A DNA stretch of 64,000 nt, taken from the NCBI RefSeq assembly GCF_020667895.1, contig NZ_JAFMPS010000001.1, positions 248,001-312,000 on the forward strand. Direction: 5' to 3'. The first letter of the stretch is position 1, and each line of letters starts with the position of its first letter. Below the pieces are notes generated by a model that was not told where the DNA came from, did no database searches, and was given only the letters and a program-made list of their open reading frames with translations. Source of the stretch: Alcanivorax sp. 1008. GTDB lineage: Bacteria; Pseudomonadota; Gammaproteobacteria; Pseudomonadales; Alcanivoracaceae. Shown here in pieces: positions 1 through 8,033 of this stretch. A program made the position numbers and the translations under genes.

Positions 1-131
1 TGCAGCACCCGGCGGATAAGAAGGCGGCATTATCCCTATCCCGGACGCTTCCCGGCAAGCTGACCGCGTCCGACGCCATTGTTATGATTAGCGTAGAGTG
101 CAGTTTATGGGCGACCTAAGGGGAGTAGGGC

Positions 132-593
132 ATGATTACCCGGGTGATGGAAAATAGCGTTGTTATCGCTTGTCCACCGGAGCAGGTATTTGCCTATGTC
201 ACCCAGCCCTGGTGTTGGCATGAATGGCATCCAAGCTCTCGCAGTGCGCAGGCAAAAGTTGATGTCCTGACGGTGGGAGATCATTTCGATGAGGTGATTC
301 AGCTACAGCCATTGTCTCCGCTGCCGCTGACCGTAGAACGCCAGACTCGTTATATGGTGCTGCTATCAGAGCCAGGGGTAGTGTGGGAGGCCCGGGGTGA
401 AACCCGCGATGGAGCACTGACCATTCATTACGACTTCAAGGCGCAGGGGGGCGGCACATTGTTCCATCGTCGCCTTCAGTATGAGGTGCGAGGCGCAATG
501 CAGTTGATTGAGCCGTGGTTGCTGAAGCCACGTATGCGTGGCCTATCCGCACTGGCGCTAGCGAACCTGAAGGCCAAGCTGGAAGCATGTTAA
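132..593 (+). CDS. SRPBCC-fold (polyketide cyclase/START-like) protein
   Basis: A 153-residue soluble protein whose opening (ENSVVIACPPEQVFAYVTQP) is typical of the SRPBCC superfamily: a first beta strand, then a P-E-x-V-F-x-Y/F-V helix. The length fits a single helix-grip domain with a hydrophobic cavity. No signal peptide is visible. The start at 132 has a purine-rich AAGGGGAG about 10 bases upstream. Its stop overlaps the start of the following mtfA reading frame by 7 bases, so the two were probably co-transcribed. The ligand cannot be told from sequence; family members bind lipids, polyketides or other hydrophobic molecules. Confidence 0.82.
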   Translation: MITRVMENSVVIACPPEQVFAYVTQPWCWHEWHPSSRSAQAKVDVLTVGDHFDEVIQLQPLSPLPLTVERQTRYMVLLSEPGVVWEARGETRDGALTIHYDFKAQGGGTLFHRRLQYEVRGAMQLIEPWLLKPRMRGLSALALANLKAKLEAC

Positions 594-1354
594 GGCGCTG
601 GCGTGCATGGCGAGAGAATCGCCAGATTGCCAAGATTCAACTGTCTGAGCAGCAATGGCAGCAGGCCATGGCTTACCCATCGGCAGCCCAGCTGGCACCG
701 GTCATGACACAGCGCTGGCGGGACATGACGTTGCGCTTTCTGTTGCGTAAGAACTTCTATTCCGGGGCGGGGTTTGTTATTTCCGATGAAGTGCGCCTGC
801 GTATTTCCGCTCAGGCCACCCTGCCAGTACTAGCTCTCGGTCTGCATTGGTATGACGACTGGGACAGCATTGTTGTCTATGAAACGGCATTTATTCCTCC
901 GTTTGCGCAACGGGATGAGTCAGGCCTGGTCAGCCATAGCCGTCGTGTTCTGAGTGGCGAAGCCTGATTGCGCGGTCCGGTTATTTTTTCCTGGGAAGAT
1001 GTCATTAGCCCGGGGCACGGCGCTCACAATGTGGTGATCCATGAGGTTGCGCATAAGCTGGATATGCGCAGTGGTGCTGCCAATGGTGCCCCGCCATTCC
1101 ATCGCAGTATGTCGCCCGCCCGTTGGCATGAGGTTATGACTGAGGCGTGGGAGTGGGCGCATAAAGCTCAAAGCCATGGTCGCCCGGTGCCCATCGATAG
1201 CTATGGGCTGGAGAAGCCCGGCGAGTTTTTTTCGGTGCTCAGCGAACATTTCTTTATGCAGCCTGAATCGTTGTTTGAGCATTGGCCACAGGTATACGAA
1301 CAGCTGATGTTGTTCTACCGACAGGACCCATTAAGGGGGTGTTTTGTTTCCTGA
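587..1354 (+). pseudogene. mtfA: mtfA-like zinc peptidase, interrupted by an in-frame TGA
   Basis: The frame encodes an MtfA-family (DUF980) metallopeptidase in two halves that stay in the same frame: 126 residues to ...RRVLSGEA, a TGA at 965-967, then LRGPVIFSWEDV... to 1354. In E. coli MtfA, as I recall it, the matching stretch reads SGQSWQQGPIVLNW, so the stop sits exactly where a tryptophan (TGG) is expected. The zinc-binding HEVAH lies at about residues 152-156, downstream of the stop, together with the conserved FFSVLSEHFF and FYRQDPL blocks. A truncated product would have no active site. All else is intact, so this is a single-base nonsense change that is either recent, a sequencing error, or suppressed. 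In enterobacteria MtfA binds the Mlc repressor and has aminopeptidase activity; no Mlc or PTS genes are nearby. Confidence 0.85.
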
Positions 1355-1448
1355 TGGCGAGTGTCATTGGGGCGTCACCTTATGTCATTGCCGGGTCGTG
1401 GGCTGACTTCTATGGTGAGCATCTGTTGCCTCAACCGGAAGCTGTTCG

Positions 1449-2702
1449 ATGAATGCTGAAGTCCGACCTGCACCTACACGAGTTCGCCCCTTTGAAGGCA
1501 CGCAGCTGCGTCGTACGCCTTTTATGAAGGTGATGATGGGGCGTGACCCCTCGCCCTCTCGAGATGAGTACAACTCTCTCGTGGCGGCACTATGGCAGGG
1601 CGATGCGCCGATGGATGCTCTGCTTGACTGGATGTATGAGTATGGTCCGCGAGAAGGTCGCAAGCTTTATGAGCAGGCGGTAGAACAGGGCATAGCCAGT
1701 GTTGACGACGCCCCTCAGCCGCTGCGCGATTTTTTTGCTTTGGTAGAGCGCACGCCCTCGTGGGTGGATCATCAGCTGATTGAAGAAGGTGTTTCCTTTA
1801 TCCATCGCACCGGGCTGGCTGGCCCGTATGTGTTGCGGGATTTCGCCTTGATGGGCGGGTACCTGCTTTCCGGTTTTAATCATGCACTGGTGATGACTGG
1901 GGCGTTGAATCGGGGCGCGGGTCAACGCATAGCGGAAACAGGAAAGTGGTGGATCGACTGTACCGAGCACGGTGGTTTGAATCGATTTGGCGCTGGCTTC
2001 AAAACCACCTTGAGGGTGCGAATGGTGCACGGTATGGTGCGTCGTCATCTGCCTACTCGGCCAGAGTGGGATAATAACGAGTGGGGCCTGCCGGTAAATC
2101 AGACGGATATGCTGGCTACATATTTGGCCTTCGGCCCCATCATGCTGGTGGGTATGCGCGCCATGGGAATCCCTGTGACACCCCATGAATCGAAAGCAGT
2201 AATGCATCTTTGGAAATATGCAGCCTGGGCCATGGGGGTGGATAACAAATGGCTGGTTGATGGTGAGCGAGACGGTCTGGTTCGGCTATATCAGACATTT
2301 TTGACCCAGAGCCGGGCAGACTGGACCAGCGCAGAACTGGGTCGAGCGTTGGCAGAAGAGCCGCTGCAGCGCGAATTTCCCGTGGGCAAGTATGTGCCAT
2401 TGCTACAGGACGTCTGGCGCAAGTTGTTCTATCACAAGCACCTGAGCAATAGCAGTCTTTTCCTCAATCGCAAGCAGATGAAAAAGCTGGGCCTGCCAAG
2501 CAATATTCTGCCCTGGTTTCCGCTGCTGACTATGGGGCCTCGCTTTCTGGGCTATACGGCGCAGCGTTTTAATCCACTGCTGAAAAGACGCTTGGAGAGG
2601 GAAGGGCGCAAGGCACAATTAGCGGCCTTACGCAGCATGTGGGGAGATAAGAAGCAGGACATCATCAATCCTGGTGATAGTCACCCTGCACATGTTGGTT
2701 GA
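1449..2702 (+). CDS. oxygenase MpaB family protein (DUF2236)
   Basis: A 417-residue protein of the DUF2236/MpaB family, the haem-b oxygenase fold that includes latex-clearing protein Lcp and the fungal mycophenolic-acid oxygenase MpaB. Family marks are the helix LRDFALMGGYLLSGF near residue 130, GKWWIDCTEHGG near 170, and GFKTTLRVRMVHGMVRRHL near 190, where lysine, threonine and histidine match the haem-pocket region of Lcp-type enzymes. No signal peptide is seen, so it is probably cytoplasmic or membrane-peripheral. It starts at an ATGA overlap with a possible 32-codon frame and lies behind the broken mtfA. A strong terminator follows. The substrate is unknown; oxidative cleavage or hydroxylation of an isoprenoid or lipid is an inference from the family. 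Confidence 0.85.
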   Translation: MNAEVRPAPTRVRPFEGTQLRRTPFMKVMMGRDPSPSRDEYNSLVAALWQGDAPMDALLDWMYEYGPREGRKLYEQAVEQGIASVDDAPQPLRDFFALVERTPSWVDHQLIEEGVSFIHRTGLAGPYVLRDFALMGGYLLSGFNHALVMTGALNRGAGQRIAETGKWWIDCTEHGGLNRFGAGFKTTLRVRMVHGMVRRHLPTRPEWDNNEWGLPVNQTDMLATYLAFGPIMLVGMRAMGIPVTPHESKAVMHLWKYAAWAMGVDNKWLVDGERDGLVRLYQTFLTQSRADWTSAELGRALAEEPLQREFPVGKYVPLLQDVWRKLFYHKHLSNSSLFLNRKQMKKLGLPSNILPWFPLLTMGPRFLGYTAQRFNPLLKRRLEREGRKAQLAALRSMWGDKKQDIINPGDSHPAHVG

Positions 2703-2703
2703 T

Positions 2704-2736
2704 AAAAAAAGGGCGCCTTGTTTGGCGCCCTTTTTT
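2704..2736. terminator. bidirectional rho-independent terminator
   Basis: The stem GGGCGCC/GGCGCCC (2711-2717 with 2724-2730) is flanked by an A-run on the left and a T-run on the right. It can therefore end transcription of the MpaB-family gene and of the convergent ABC1 kinase gene. Confidence 0.9.
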
Positions 2737-2750
2737 GTCTTGCCACCAGT

Positions 2751-4316
2751 CTAGCGAACTGCCTGAAAAGCAGGGCCAATCAGGTGGGGTAGTAGATAGC
2801 GGTTTACGTCCATATCTGGCTTGTAGTGAACAAATAGGCCGCCAAGAGTGGTAAATACCCGGGCCAACATAATGAACTCCGCCGGCAGCTTGTCTACTGG
2901 GTCCTGCTCAGCCATACGGAAAAGGCGTTCTCCTTCAGCGAGCATGTCTTCTGTAGAGGGCCATATCATACGGCCGCTGCCCATATTCATGGCGGCATTA
3001 CGGATTTGGTTGAGCAAGGCATTGGAAAATGCCAGCAAAGTATCTGGCTTGCCACTGCGGGTGCGGAAGCCCAGCTCCGTCAGAGCGTTGGCGATAGCTT
3101 CGCTGTCGTCTACCAGTGCGGCGCCGAGAACCTTTTGGTAGCCATTACGAAACGCCTTTGAAAGTTCCATGGTGCAGCCAAAATCCAGCATTACCAGCTC
3201 GTTGCTATCGGTGACGAGAAAGTTACCTGGATGGGGGTCCGCCTGGAATACACCGAATTGCAGTACTTGACGAAGGTAGAGGTCAAGTAGACGACCGAGT
3301 AATTCTGATACGCCAGCATGATCTCCGGCCTCACGTCGTTGTTCTAACTCGCTACCAAAGTTACGCCCCTCGATAAACTCGCTGACCAACAATTTCTTAT
3401 TGCTATGGGAGGCAATCAATTGCGGCACCTTGATGCCACTGACGTCGGACAGACGGGAGCGAATATCGCTCATCCAGCGTGCTTCATTGCGATAGTCCAG
3501 CTCTTCGAGCAGGGTTCGTTCTATCTCTGCGGTAATCGTATCCAGGTCCGTGGGAGGCAGTAGTGATTCAATGCTACCGACAAACAGCTTTAATAAAGCC
3601 ATATCCAGGTCAATGACCTCGGACAGTCCTGGGCGTTGCACCTTGACCGCAACGCAGCGGCCATCATGCATCACCGCCTTATGTACCTGGCCGATGCTTG
3701 CTGCAGCGATTGGTTGTGGATCGAATTCGAGAAACAGTTTTTCCAGTGGTTGCTGCAGGCTTGATTCAATCACCTCGCGAATGGCTGAGAAATTTTCAGG
3801 ATGAGCGCGATCCTGCAGCACTTTTAGTTCATCGACCCACGGTTGTGGGAGAATATCGCCGCGGGCGGAAAGCAGCTGGCCGATTTTCAGAAAGGCGCCG
3901 CCTTGCTGTAGTGAGGTTTCTACAAAGCGTTGTGCATTTTTACGATGCAGCTCGTCTAATGCGCTGGCCATGCGACTACGGGACATAAATGCAGAGCGGG
4001 TACCCCACAGTCGATAGCTGGTAGTGAGTCTGGTCAGCATCCAGCCGGTTTTGGACAGTCGCTTGAGACGTTCTGGCCACTGCGCTGCTTCCTGAGCGAT
4101 TGCCTCATACTCTTCGCGGGCAAGCTCGGCGCCCGCTTGCATCTCGCGCCAGGCGCGCAGTGCTTTTTCTGCCAGCTCACGGCCCTGCCAGACAGTCTGT
4201 TCAATGGCGCCAAGGGTGGCATTCATCACCGTAAGCCAGGTTTTCAAGCCGTTGTTGCGGCGTGCTGCCTGACGTGGCTCGGATTGAGTGACGGCAGAGA
4301 TTTGGGTCGCCGGCAT
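2751..4316 (-). CDS. ABC1/UbiB-family atypical kinase
   Basis: A member of the ABC1 (UbiB/AarF/ADCK) family of protein-kinase-like ATPases, about 521 residues. All signature blocks are present in order: the family KxGQ motif (FLKIGQLLSARGD), the alanine-rich nucleotide loop (AAASIGQVH), the ATP-binding lysine (VAVKVQRPG), the catalytic loop (QADPHPGNFLV) and the metal-binding DFG (VMLDFGC). Unlike UbiB proper I see no clear C-terminal pair of membrane helices, so this is probably a paralogue rather than the ubiquinone-pathway UbiB. I place the start at 4316 because GAGGAG lies 7-8 bases upstream; an in-frame ATG at 4343 would add nine residues. The palindrome TGTAGTACA lies 32 bases upstream of the start, also found upstream of the DNA-binding gene behind it, which may control both. 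Confidence 0.88.
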   Translation of the reverse strand: MPATQISAVTQSEPRQAARRNNGLKTWLTVMNATLGAIEQTVWQGRELAEKALRAWREMQAGAELAREEYEAIAQEAAQWPERLKRLSKTGWMLTRLTTSYRLWGTRSAFMSRSRMASALDELHRKNAQRFVETSLQQGGAFLKIGQLLSARGDILPQPWVDELKVLQDRAHPENFSAIREVIESSLQQPLEKLFLEFDPQPIAAASIGQVHKAVMHDGRCVAVKVQRPGLSEVIDLDMALLKLFVGSIESLLPPTDLDTITAEIERTLLEELDYRNEARWMSDIRSRLSDVSGIKVPQLIASHSNKKLLVSEFIEGRNFGSELEQRREAGDHAGVSELLGRLLDLYLRQVLQFGVFQADPHPGNFLVTDSNELVMLDFGCTMELSKAFRNGYQKVLGAALVDDSEAIANALTELGFRTRSGKPDTLLAFSNALLNQIRNAAMNMGSGRMIWPSTEDMLAEGERLFRMAEQDPVDKLPAEFIMLARVFTTLGGLFVHYKPDMDVNRYLLPHLIGPAFQAVR

Positions 4317-4347
4317 AGTGGTGCTCCTCAAAGTGGTTGTCATTTTT

Positions 4348-4356
4348 TGTAGTACA
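4348..4356. promoter_or_regulatory. putative operator TGTAGTACA, copy 1
   Basis: A 9-base palindrome with a free central base (TGTA-G-TACA) just upstream of the ABC1 kinase gene. The identical 9-mer occurs at 4940-4948 upstream of the neighbouring DNA-binding-protein gene. Two identical copies at matching positions suggest one regulator for both genes. That role is inference. Confidence 0.45.
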
Positions 4357-4367
4357 CTTTTGCTTAT

Positions 4368-4402
4368 AAAAAAACCGGTAACGACAATCTGCCTGCTACC
4401 GG
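4368..4402 (-). terminator. rho-independent terminator of the DNA-binding-protein gene
   Basis: Read on the minus strand: stem CCGGTA/TACCGG (4397-4402 with 4375-4380), a loop of about 16 bases, then seven Ts. It lies directly after the stop of the gene at 4422-4916 and upstream of the kinase gene, separating them into two transcription units. Confidence 0.6.
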
Positions 4403-4421
4403 CTCGCGGCTGACGCTGTTG

Positions 4422-4916
4422 CTACAGCGTGCTAATACAGTTGTTGCATAGCCAGACAGCGGGTATTTCCGCTGAACTGGTCAGGCCGCGAAAAGCTCGC
4501 TCGCCCCGTGATAGATCTTTGCCGCACTCGATGCATTGTCCGGGCTTGTTAACGATCACGTCTTGCCAGGCATCGACGCTGTCCAAAAGCTGACTTGCCA
4601 GCGCACCACCCTGCTTTGCCGGCGTCAGCGGCTTGCTCGGAGTTTCTCCCCGAGCAGTAGCGGCCAGTTTGCGAGCATCGCGGGTAACATGCTCCACCAG
4701 CGCACTGGAGTCGGCGACGATGCCATCGACCAGATTGAAGGTGTCTTCCAGCACATTGCGGATCAGGTGCGACACGGTCATGCGTTTCTGCTCGGCCGCC
4801 TCTTTCAAAGTGCTTTCCAGATCCTTTGGCACTCGCGTCTGGATGACCCGGTCCTTGCGCTCGTCTTCCGCCGCCGGTTTGCGCCCGCGGGGTGCTTTGT
4901 CTGTCTTGGAGGGCAT
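4422..4916 (-). CDS. ribbon-helix-helix-like DNA-binding protein with C-terminal zinc ribbon
   Basis: A 164-residue protein in three parts. Residues 1-25 are a basic, disordered tail. Residues 25-65 (RVIQTRVPKDLESTLKEAAEQKRMTVSHLIRNVLE, quoted here in outline) have the strand-helix-helix pattern of RHH repressors. The C-terminus has paired cysteines CIECGKDLSRGE and WLCNNCISTL, a CxxC...CxxC zinc-ribbon arrangement. No exact family name comes to mind. The gene has its own TGTAGTACA palindrome upstream and a terminator downstream; the ABC1 kinase gene behind it carries the same palindrome. Autoregulation plus control of the kinase is a reasonable inference. Metal binding by the four cysteines is likely but could be structural or sensory. 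Confidence 0.78.
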   Translation of the reverse strand: MPSKTDKAPRGRKPAAEDERKDRVIQTRVPKDLESTLKEAAEQKRMTVSHLIRNVLEDTFNLVDGIVADSSALVEHVTRDARKLAATARGETPSKPLTPAKQGGALASQLLDSVDAWQDVIVNKPGQCIECGKDLSRGERAFRGLTSSAEIPAVWLCNNCISTL

Positions 4917-4939
4917 GCTTTATCCGGCCTCTGATTTAA

Positions 4940-4948
4940 TGTAGTACA
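4940..4948. promoter_or_regulatory. putative operator TGTAGTACA, copy 2
   Basis: Identical to the palindrome at 4348-4356, and located 24 bases upstream of the start of the RHH/zinc-ribbon gene on the minus strand, a position where a bound repressor would block that promoter. Confidence 0.45.
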
Positions 4949-5037
4949 AAATATGACGTTGCCCCGGTGGCTGTCAACTGCTCCATCTGGCCTGCCAGCC
5001 TGCTATTCTTGGCGCCCCTGCCAGTACGGAGCCTGCC

Positions 5038-6831
5038 TTGCGCAATCTCGGCCAGATCGACTACTCACCGGATCAGCGCCCTAACTGGCGCATTATTGCT
5101 TCCCTATGGCCCTATCTGACCGAGTTTCCCGGCAGGGTGGTGTTATCCCTGGCGCTATTGGTGGCCGCCAAGTTGGCCACGGTGGCTATGCCACTGGCTC
5201 TCAAGTACATCGTTGATACGGTTGAGCAAGCCCGTGGCAGTGAGGTGTTATTGTGGACGCCGCTACTACTGGTACTGGCCTACGGCGCCCTGCGGCTGGC
5301 TTCTACTTTATTTGGTGAGTTGCGTGATGCGGTCTTCGCCCGAGTGGCGGAGCGCGCCATGCGTCGCGTGTCACTGAAGGTTTTTCAGCACCTGCATCGG
5401 CTGGAGCTGGGCTTTCACCTGTCACGTCGCACGGGGGCGCTGTCCCGGGATATTGAACGGGGCACCACCGGGGTCAGCTTTCTGCTGCGCTTTATGTTGT
5501 TCAATATTGTTCCCACTCTGCTGGAAATTCTGCTGGTGGCGCTGATCCTGCTGGCGGCTTTTCGCCCGGGCTATGTGTTGCTGGTGGTGGTCGCCGTATT
5601 GGTCTACGTGCTGTTTTCGGTGCGGGTGACAGAATGGCGCACCCGCTATGTGCGCGAATCCAATGAGATGGACAATCAATCTAACACCCGTGCGGTGGAC
5701 AGCCTGCTGAATTTTGAAACGGTAAAATATTTCGGCAATGAGGAGTTCGAATCGCAGCGTTATGATCAGGACCTTAAGCGCTGGGAGTCAGCACGGATGA
5801 AGAATCGTCTGTCACTGGCAGCGCTTAACTCCGGGCAGGCTTTTATTATTGCAGTGACTATGACGGCCATGATGTGGATGGCCGTCACGGATGTTCAGCG
5901 TGGCAGCATGACGCTGGGTGACCTGACCATGATCAACGCTTATTTAATCCAGTTGTTTATTCCTCTCAATGCACTGGGCTTTATTTACCGCGAGATACGT
6001 CAGTCGCTGGTCAATATCGAACGCATGTTCAGTCTGTTGGGGCAGAAGGCCATGATCGTCGATAGTCCCGATGCGCAAACTTTGGCTGCAGGCCCTGCCG
6101 CCTTGGAGTTCGATGCGGTGGGATTCGGCTATCAGGAGGCTAGGCCAATACTGAAAAACGTCAGCTTCACCGTGCCGGCGGGGCATAAGGTGGCAGTGGT
6201 AGGCCGCAGCGGCGCCGGGAAGTCGACCATCGGCCGGTTACTATTCCGGTTCTTTGATGTCACCGATGGCGCAGTGCGTATCAATGGTATCAATATCCGC
6301 GATCTGACCCAAAGCAGCCTGCGTGCCGCCATTGGCGTGGTGCCACAGGACACGGTTCTATTCAACGATACCATCTGGAATAACATCGCTTATGGGCGAC
6401 CGGATGCCAGTGATGAGGAAATTCGGCGAGCCGCTTCACTGGCCCATCTGGATGATTTTATTGCGGCGCTGCCGGATGGCTTTCAGTCCAAGGTGGGTGA
6501 GCGGGGCTTGAAGGTCTCTGGCGGGGAAAAGCAGCGTATCGCCATTGCCCGGGTGTTACTCAAGGACCCTCCGATACTGTTGTTGGATGAAGCAACCTCG
6601 TCGCTGGACTCTCATGCTGAGCAGGCAGTGCTGGCTGCTCTTAATGAAGTTGCCCGGAAAAGAACTACACTGGTCATCGCTCACAGGCTATCGACGATCC
6701 GTGATGCCGAGCAGATTCTGGTGCTAGATCAGGGGCAGATTGTCGAATCCGGTGATCACGCTACGCTACTGCGCAACAACCGTGTTTATGCCGGGTTGTG
6801 GCGGCAGCAGCAGGAAGAGGCCGTTGAATAG
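5038..6831 (+). CDS. Atm1/HMT1-type ABC exporter (fused permease-ATPase)
   Basis: A 597-residue half-transporter with the membrane domain first (roughly residues 15-310, six helices) and the nucleotide-binding domain after (about 345-590). Walker A is GRSGAGKST near 389, the signature VSGGEKQR near 493, Walker B ILLLDEATSSLD near 515 and the switch histidine IAHRLSTI. The opening (PNWRIIASLWPYL) and the block RAVDSLLNFETVKYFGNE are characteristic of the Atm1/ABCB7/HMT1 subfamily, which exports glutathione-linked sulfur or metal compounds. The chosen start is TTG at 5038 with CGGAG nearby. It converges on pyrC with no base between the two stops. The exact substrate is inference from the subfamily. 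Confidence 0.9.
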   Translation: MRNLGQIDYSPDQRPNWRIIASLWPYLTEFPGRVVLSLALLVAAKLATVAMPLALKYIVDTVEQARGSEVLLWTPLLLVLAYGALRLASTLFGELRDAVFARVAERAMRRVSLKVFQHLHRLELGFHLSRRTGALSRDIERGTTGVSFLLRFMLFNIVPTLLEILLVALILLAAFRPGYVLLVVVAVLVYVLFSVRVTEWRTRYVRESNEMDNQSNTRAVDSLLNFETVKYFGNEEFESQRYDQDLKRWESARMKNRLSLAALNSGQAFIIAVTMTAMMWMAVTDVQRGSMTLGDLTMINAYLIQLFIPLNALGFIYREIRQSLVNIERMFSLLGQKAMIVDSPDAQTLAAGPAALEFDAVGFGYQEARPILKNVSFTVPAGHKVAVVGRSGAGKSTIGRLLFRFFDVTDGAVRINGINIRDLTQSSLRAAIGVVPQDTVLFNDTIWNNIAYGRPDASDEEIRRAASLAHLDDFIAALPDGFQSKVGERGLKVSGGEKQRIAIARVLLKDPPILLLDEATSSLDSHAEQAVLAALNEVARKRTTLVIAHRLSTIRDAEQILVLDQGQIVESGDHATLLRNNRVYAGLWRQQQEEAVE

Positions 6832-7869
6832 TCAGTCTGCCATTTTCCAAGGTACCTCGATGCCTGCCTGCCAGGGCACCATGGTTACTCCGCCCACATC
6901 AACGTGCGCTGGAATAATCCAGCTCTCGCGTATCAGCGTGACGCTATCGCTATTGCGTGGCAGTCGGTAAAAGTCCGGTCCGAAGAAACTGGCAAACGCC
7001 TCCAGTTTGTCCAGTGCGTTGTGCTGGTCAAAAAAGGTGGCATACAGCGGCAGGGCTGCTGGAGCCGAGTAGCAGCCGGCACAGCCGCAGGCGGCCTCCT
7101 TTTTATCTTGTGCATGAGGGGCCGAATCTGTGCCTAGAAAAAAACGTGAGTCACCGCTGAGCACAGCCTGCTGGATTGCCAGTTGATGCTCGCGGCGCTT
7201 TAGAATTGGCAGGCAGTAGTTGTGTGGTCGCACACCACCAACCAGCAGGTCGTTGCGATTCATCATTAAATGCTGCGGCGTTACAGTTGCCGCGGTCAGG
7301 CGCTGATGGGCCTGAACAAACTCGATGCCGTCACGGGTGGTAACGTGCTCCAGAACGATACGCAGGGCCGGGAATTTTTCCCGGATATCGTTCAGGTAAC
7401 GATCTATAAACACCTTTTCCCGATCAAAGATGTCAATTTCTGATTCCGTGACTTCGCCGTGCAGCAGTAGTGGCAGGTCGTGTTTTTCCAGCGCTTCATA
7501 CAAGTGATAGATGGCTGCCGGATCCCTTACACCGCTGTCAGAATTAGTCGTTGCGCCGGCAGGGTACAACTTGGCGCCATAAACAATGCCACTGGCGGCA
7601 GCCTCGGCGATGTCAGCCGGACTGGTGGCATCGGTCAGGTAAATCACCATCAGGGGTTCGAAATCAGCCTCTGCCGGCGCCGCCGCCATAATTCGCTGGC
7701 GGTAGGCCAGAGCTCGCTCGGCGGTGGTTACCGGCGGCGTCAGGTTGGGCATGACAATGGCCCGGCGGAATGTTGCGGCAGTGGCGGGCACCGTGCCGCG
7801 TAATTGTTCGCCATCGCGAAAATGCAGGTGCCAGTCATCCGGGCGGGTCAGGGTGAGGGTCTGGCTCAT
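6832..7869 (-). CDS. pyrC: dihydroorotase, class II
   Basis: PyrC closes carbamoyl-aspartate to dihydroorotate, the third step of pyrimidine synthesis. The 345-residue protein has the class II marks: the metal-binding DDWHLHFRDG near the N-terminus, AKLYPAGATTNS with the lysine that becomes carboxylated, HGEV and LEHVTT metal histidines, ATVTPQHLMMNRND, and GTDSAPH with the catalytic aspartate. The start at 7869 (MSQTLTLTRPDD) is preceded by GGAGAA; a longer frame of 26 codons upstream lacks family similarity. It stands alone between two plus-strand genes, as pyrC often does in gammaproteobacteria. Confidence 0.97.
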   Translation of the reverse strand: MSQTLTLTRPDDWHLHFRDGEQLRGTVPATAATFRRAIVMPNLTPPVTTAERALAYRQRIMAAAPAEADFEPLMVIYLTDATSPADIAEAAASGIVYGAKLYPAGATTNSDSGVRDPAAIYHLYEALEKHDLPLLLHGEVTESEIDIFDREKVFIDRYLNDIREKFPALRIVLEHVTTRDGIEFVQAHQRLTAATVTPQHLMMNRNDLLVGGVRPHNYCLPILKRREHQLAIQQAVLSGDSRFFLGTDSAPHAQDKKEAACGCAGCYSAPAALPLYATFFDQHNALDKLEAFASFFGPDFYRLPRNSDSVTLIRESWIIPAHVDVGGVTMVPWQAGIEVPWKMAD

Positions 7870-8033
7870 GCGGTTTCTCCGGTGGGTGTGCTCATTCAGG
7901 TGGGCAAGGATAGCGGCTGTGACGCAGGTCATGCCACTGACAGGCACGCTTTGTTCATATCAGCGGAGCAGGGTACCATGCCATTTATACGTCAGTGCAC
8001 CGCTCCGGGACGGTGCAGATAAGGAAGCAGATT

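Noticed and set aside
1-78. A minus-strand frame starting at 78 and open to the left edge
   Set aside because: No ribosome site and a composition unlike a protein N-terminus; too short to judge.
3-119. An open frame entering from the left edge and ending at a TAA at 117-119
   Set aside because: Only 38 codons are visible and nothing in them resembles a known protein end; the frame may be chance.
965-967. TGA in mtfA as a selenocysteine codon
   Set aside because: The aligned residue in E. coli is tryptophan, the family has no selenocysteine, and no SECIS-like hairpin is obvious right after it.
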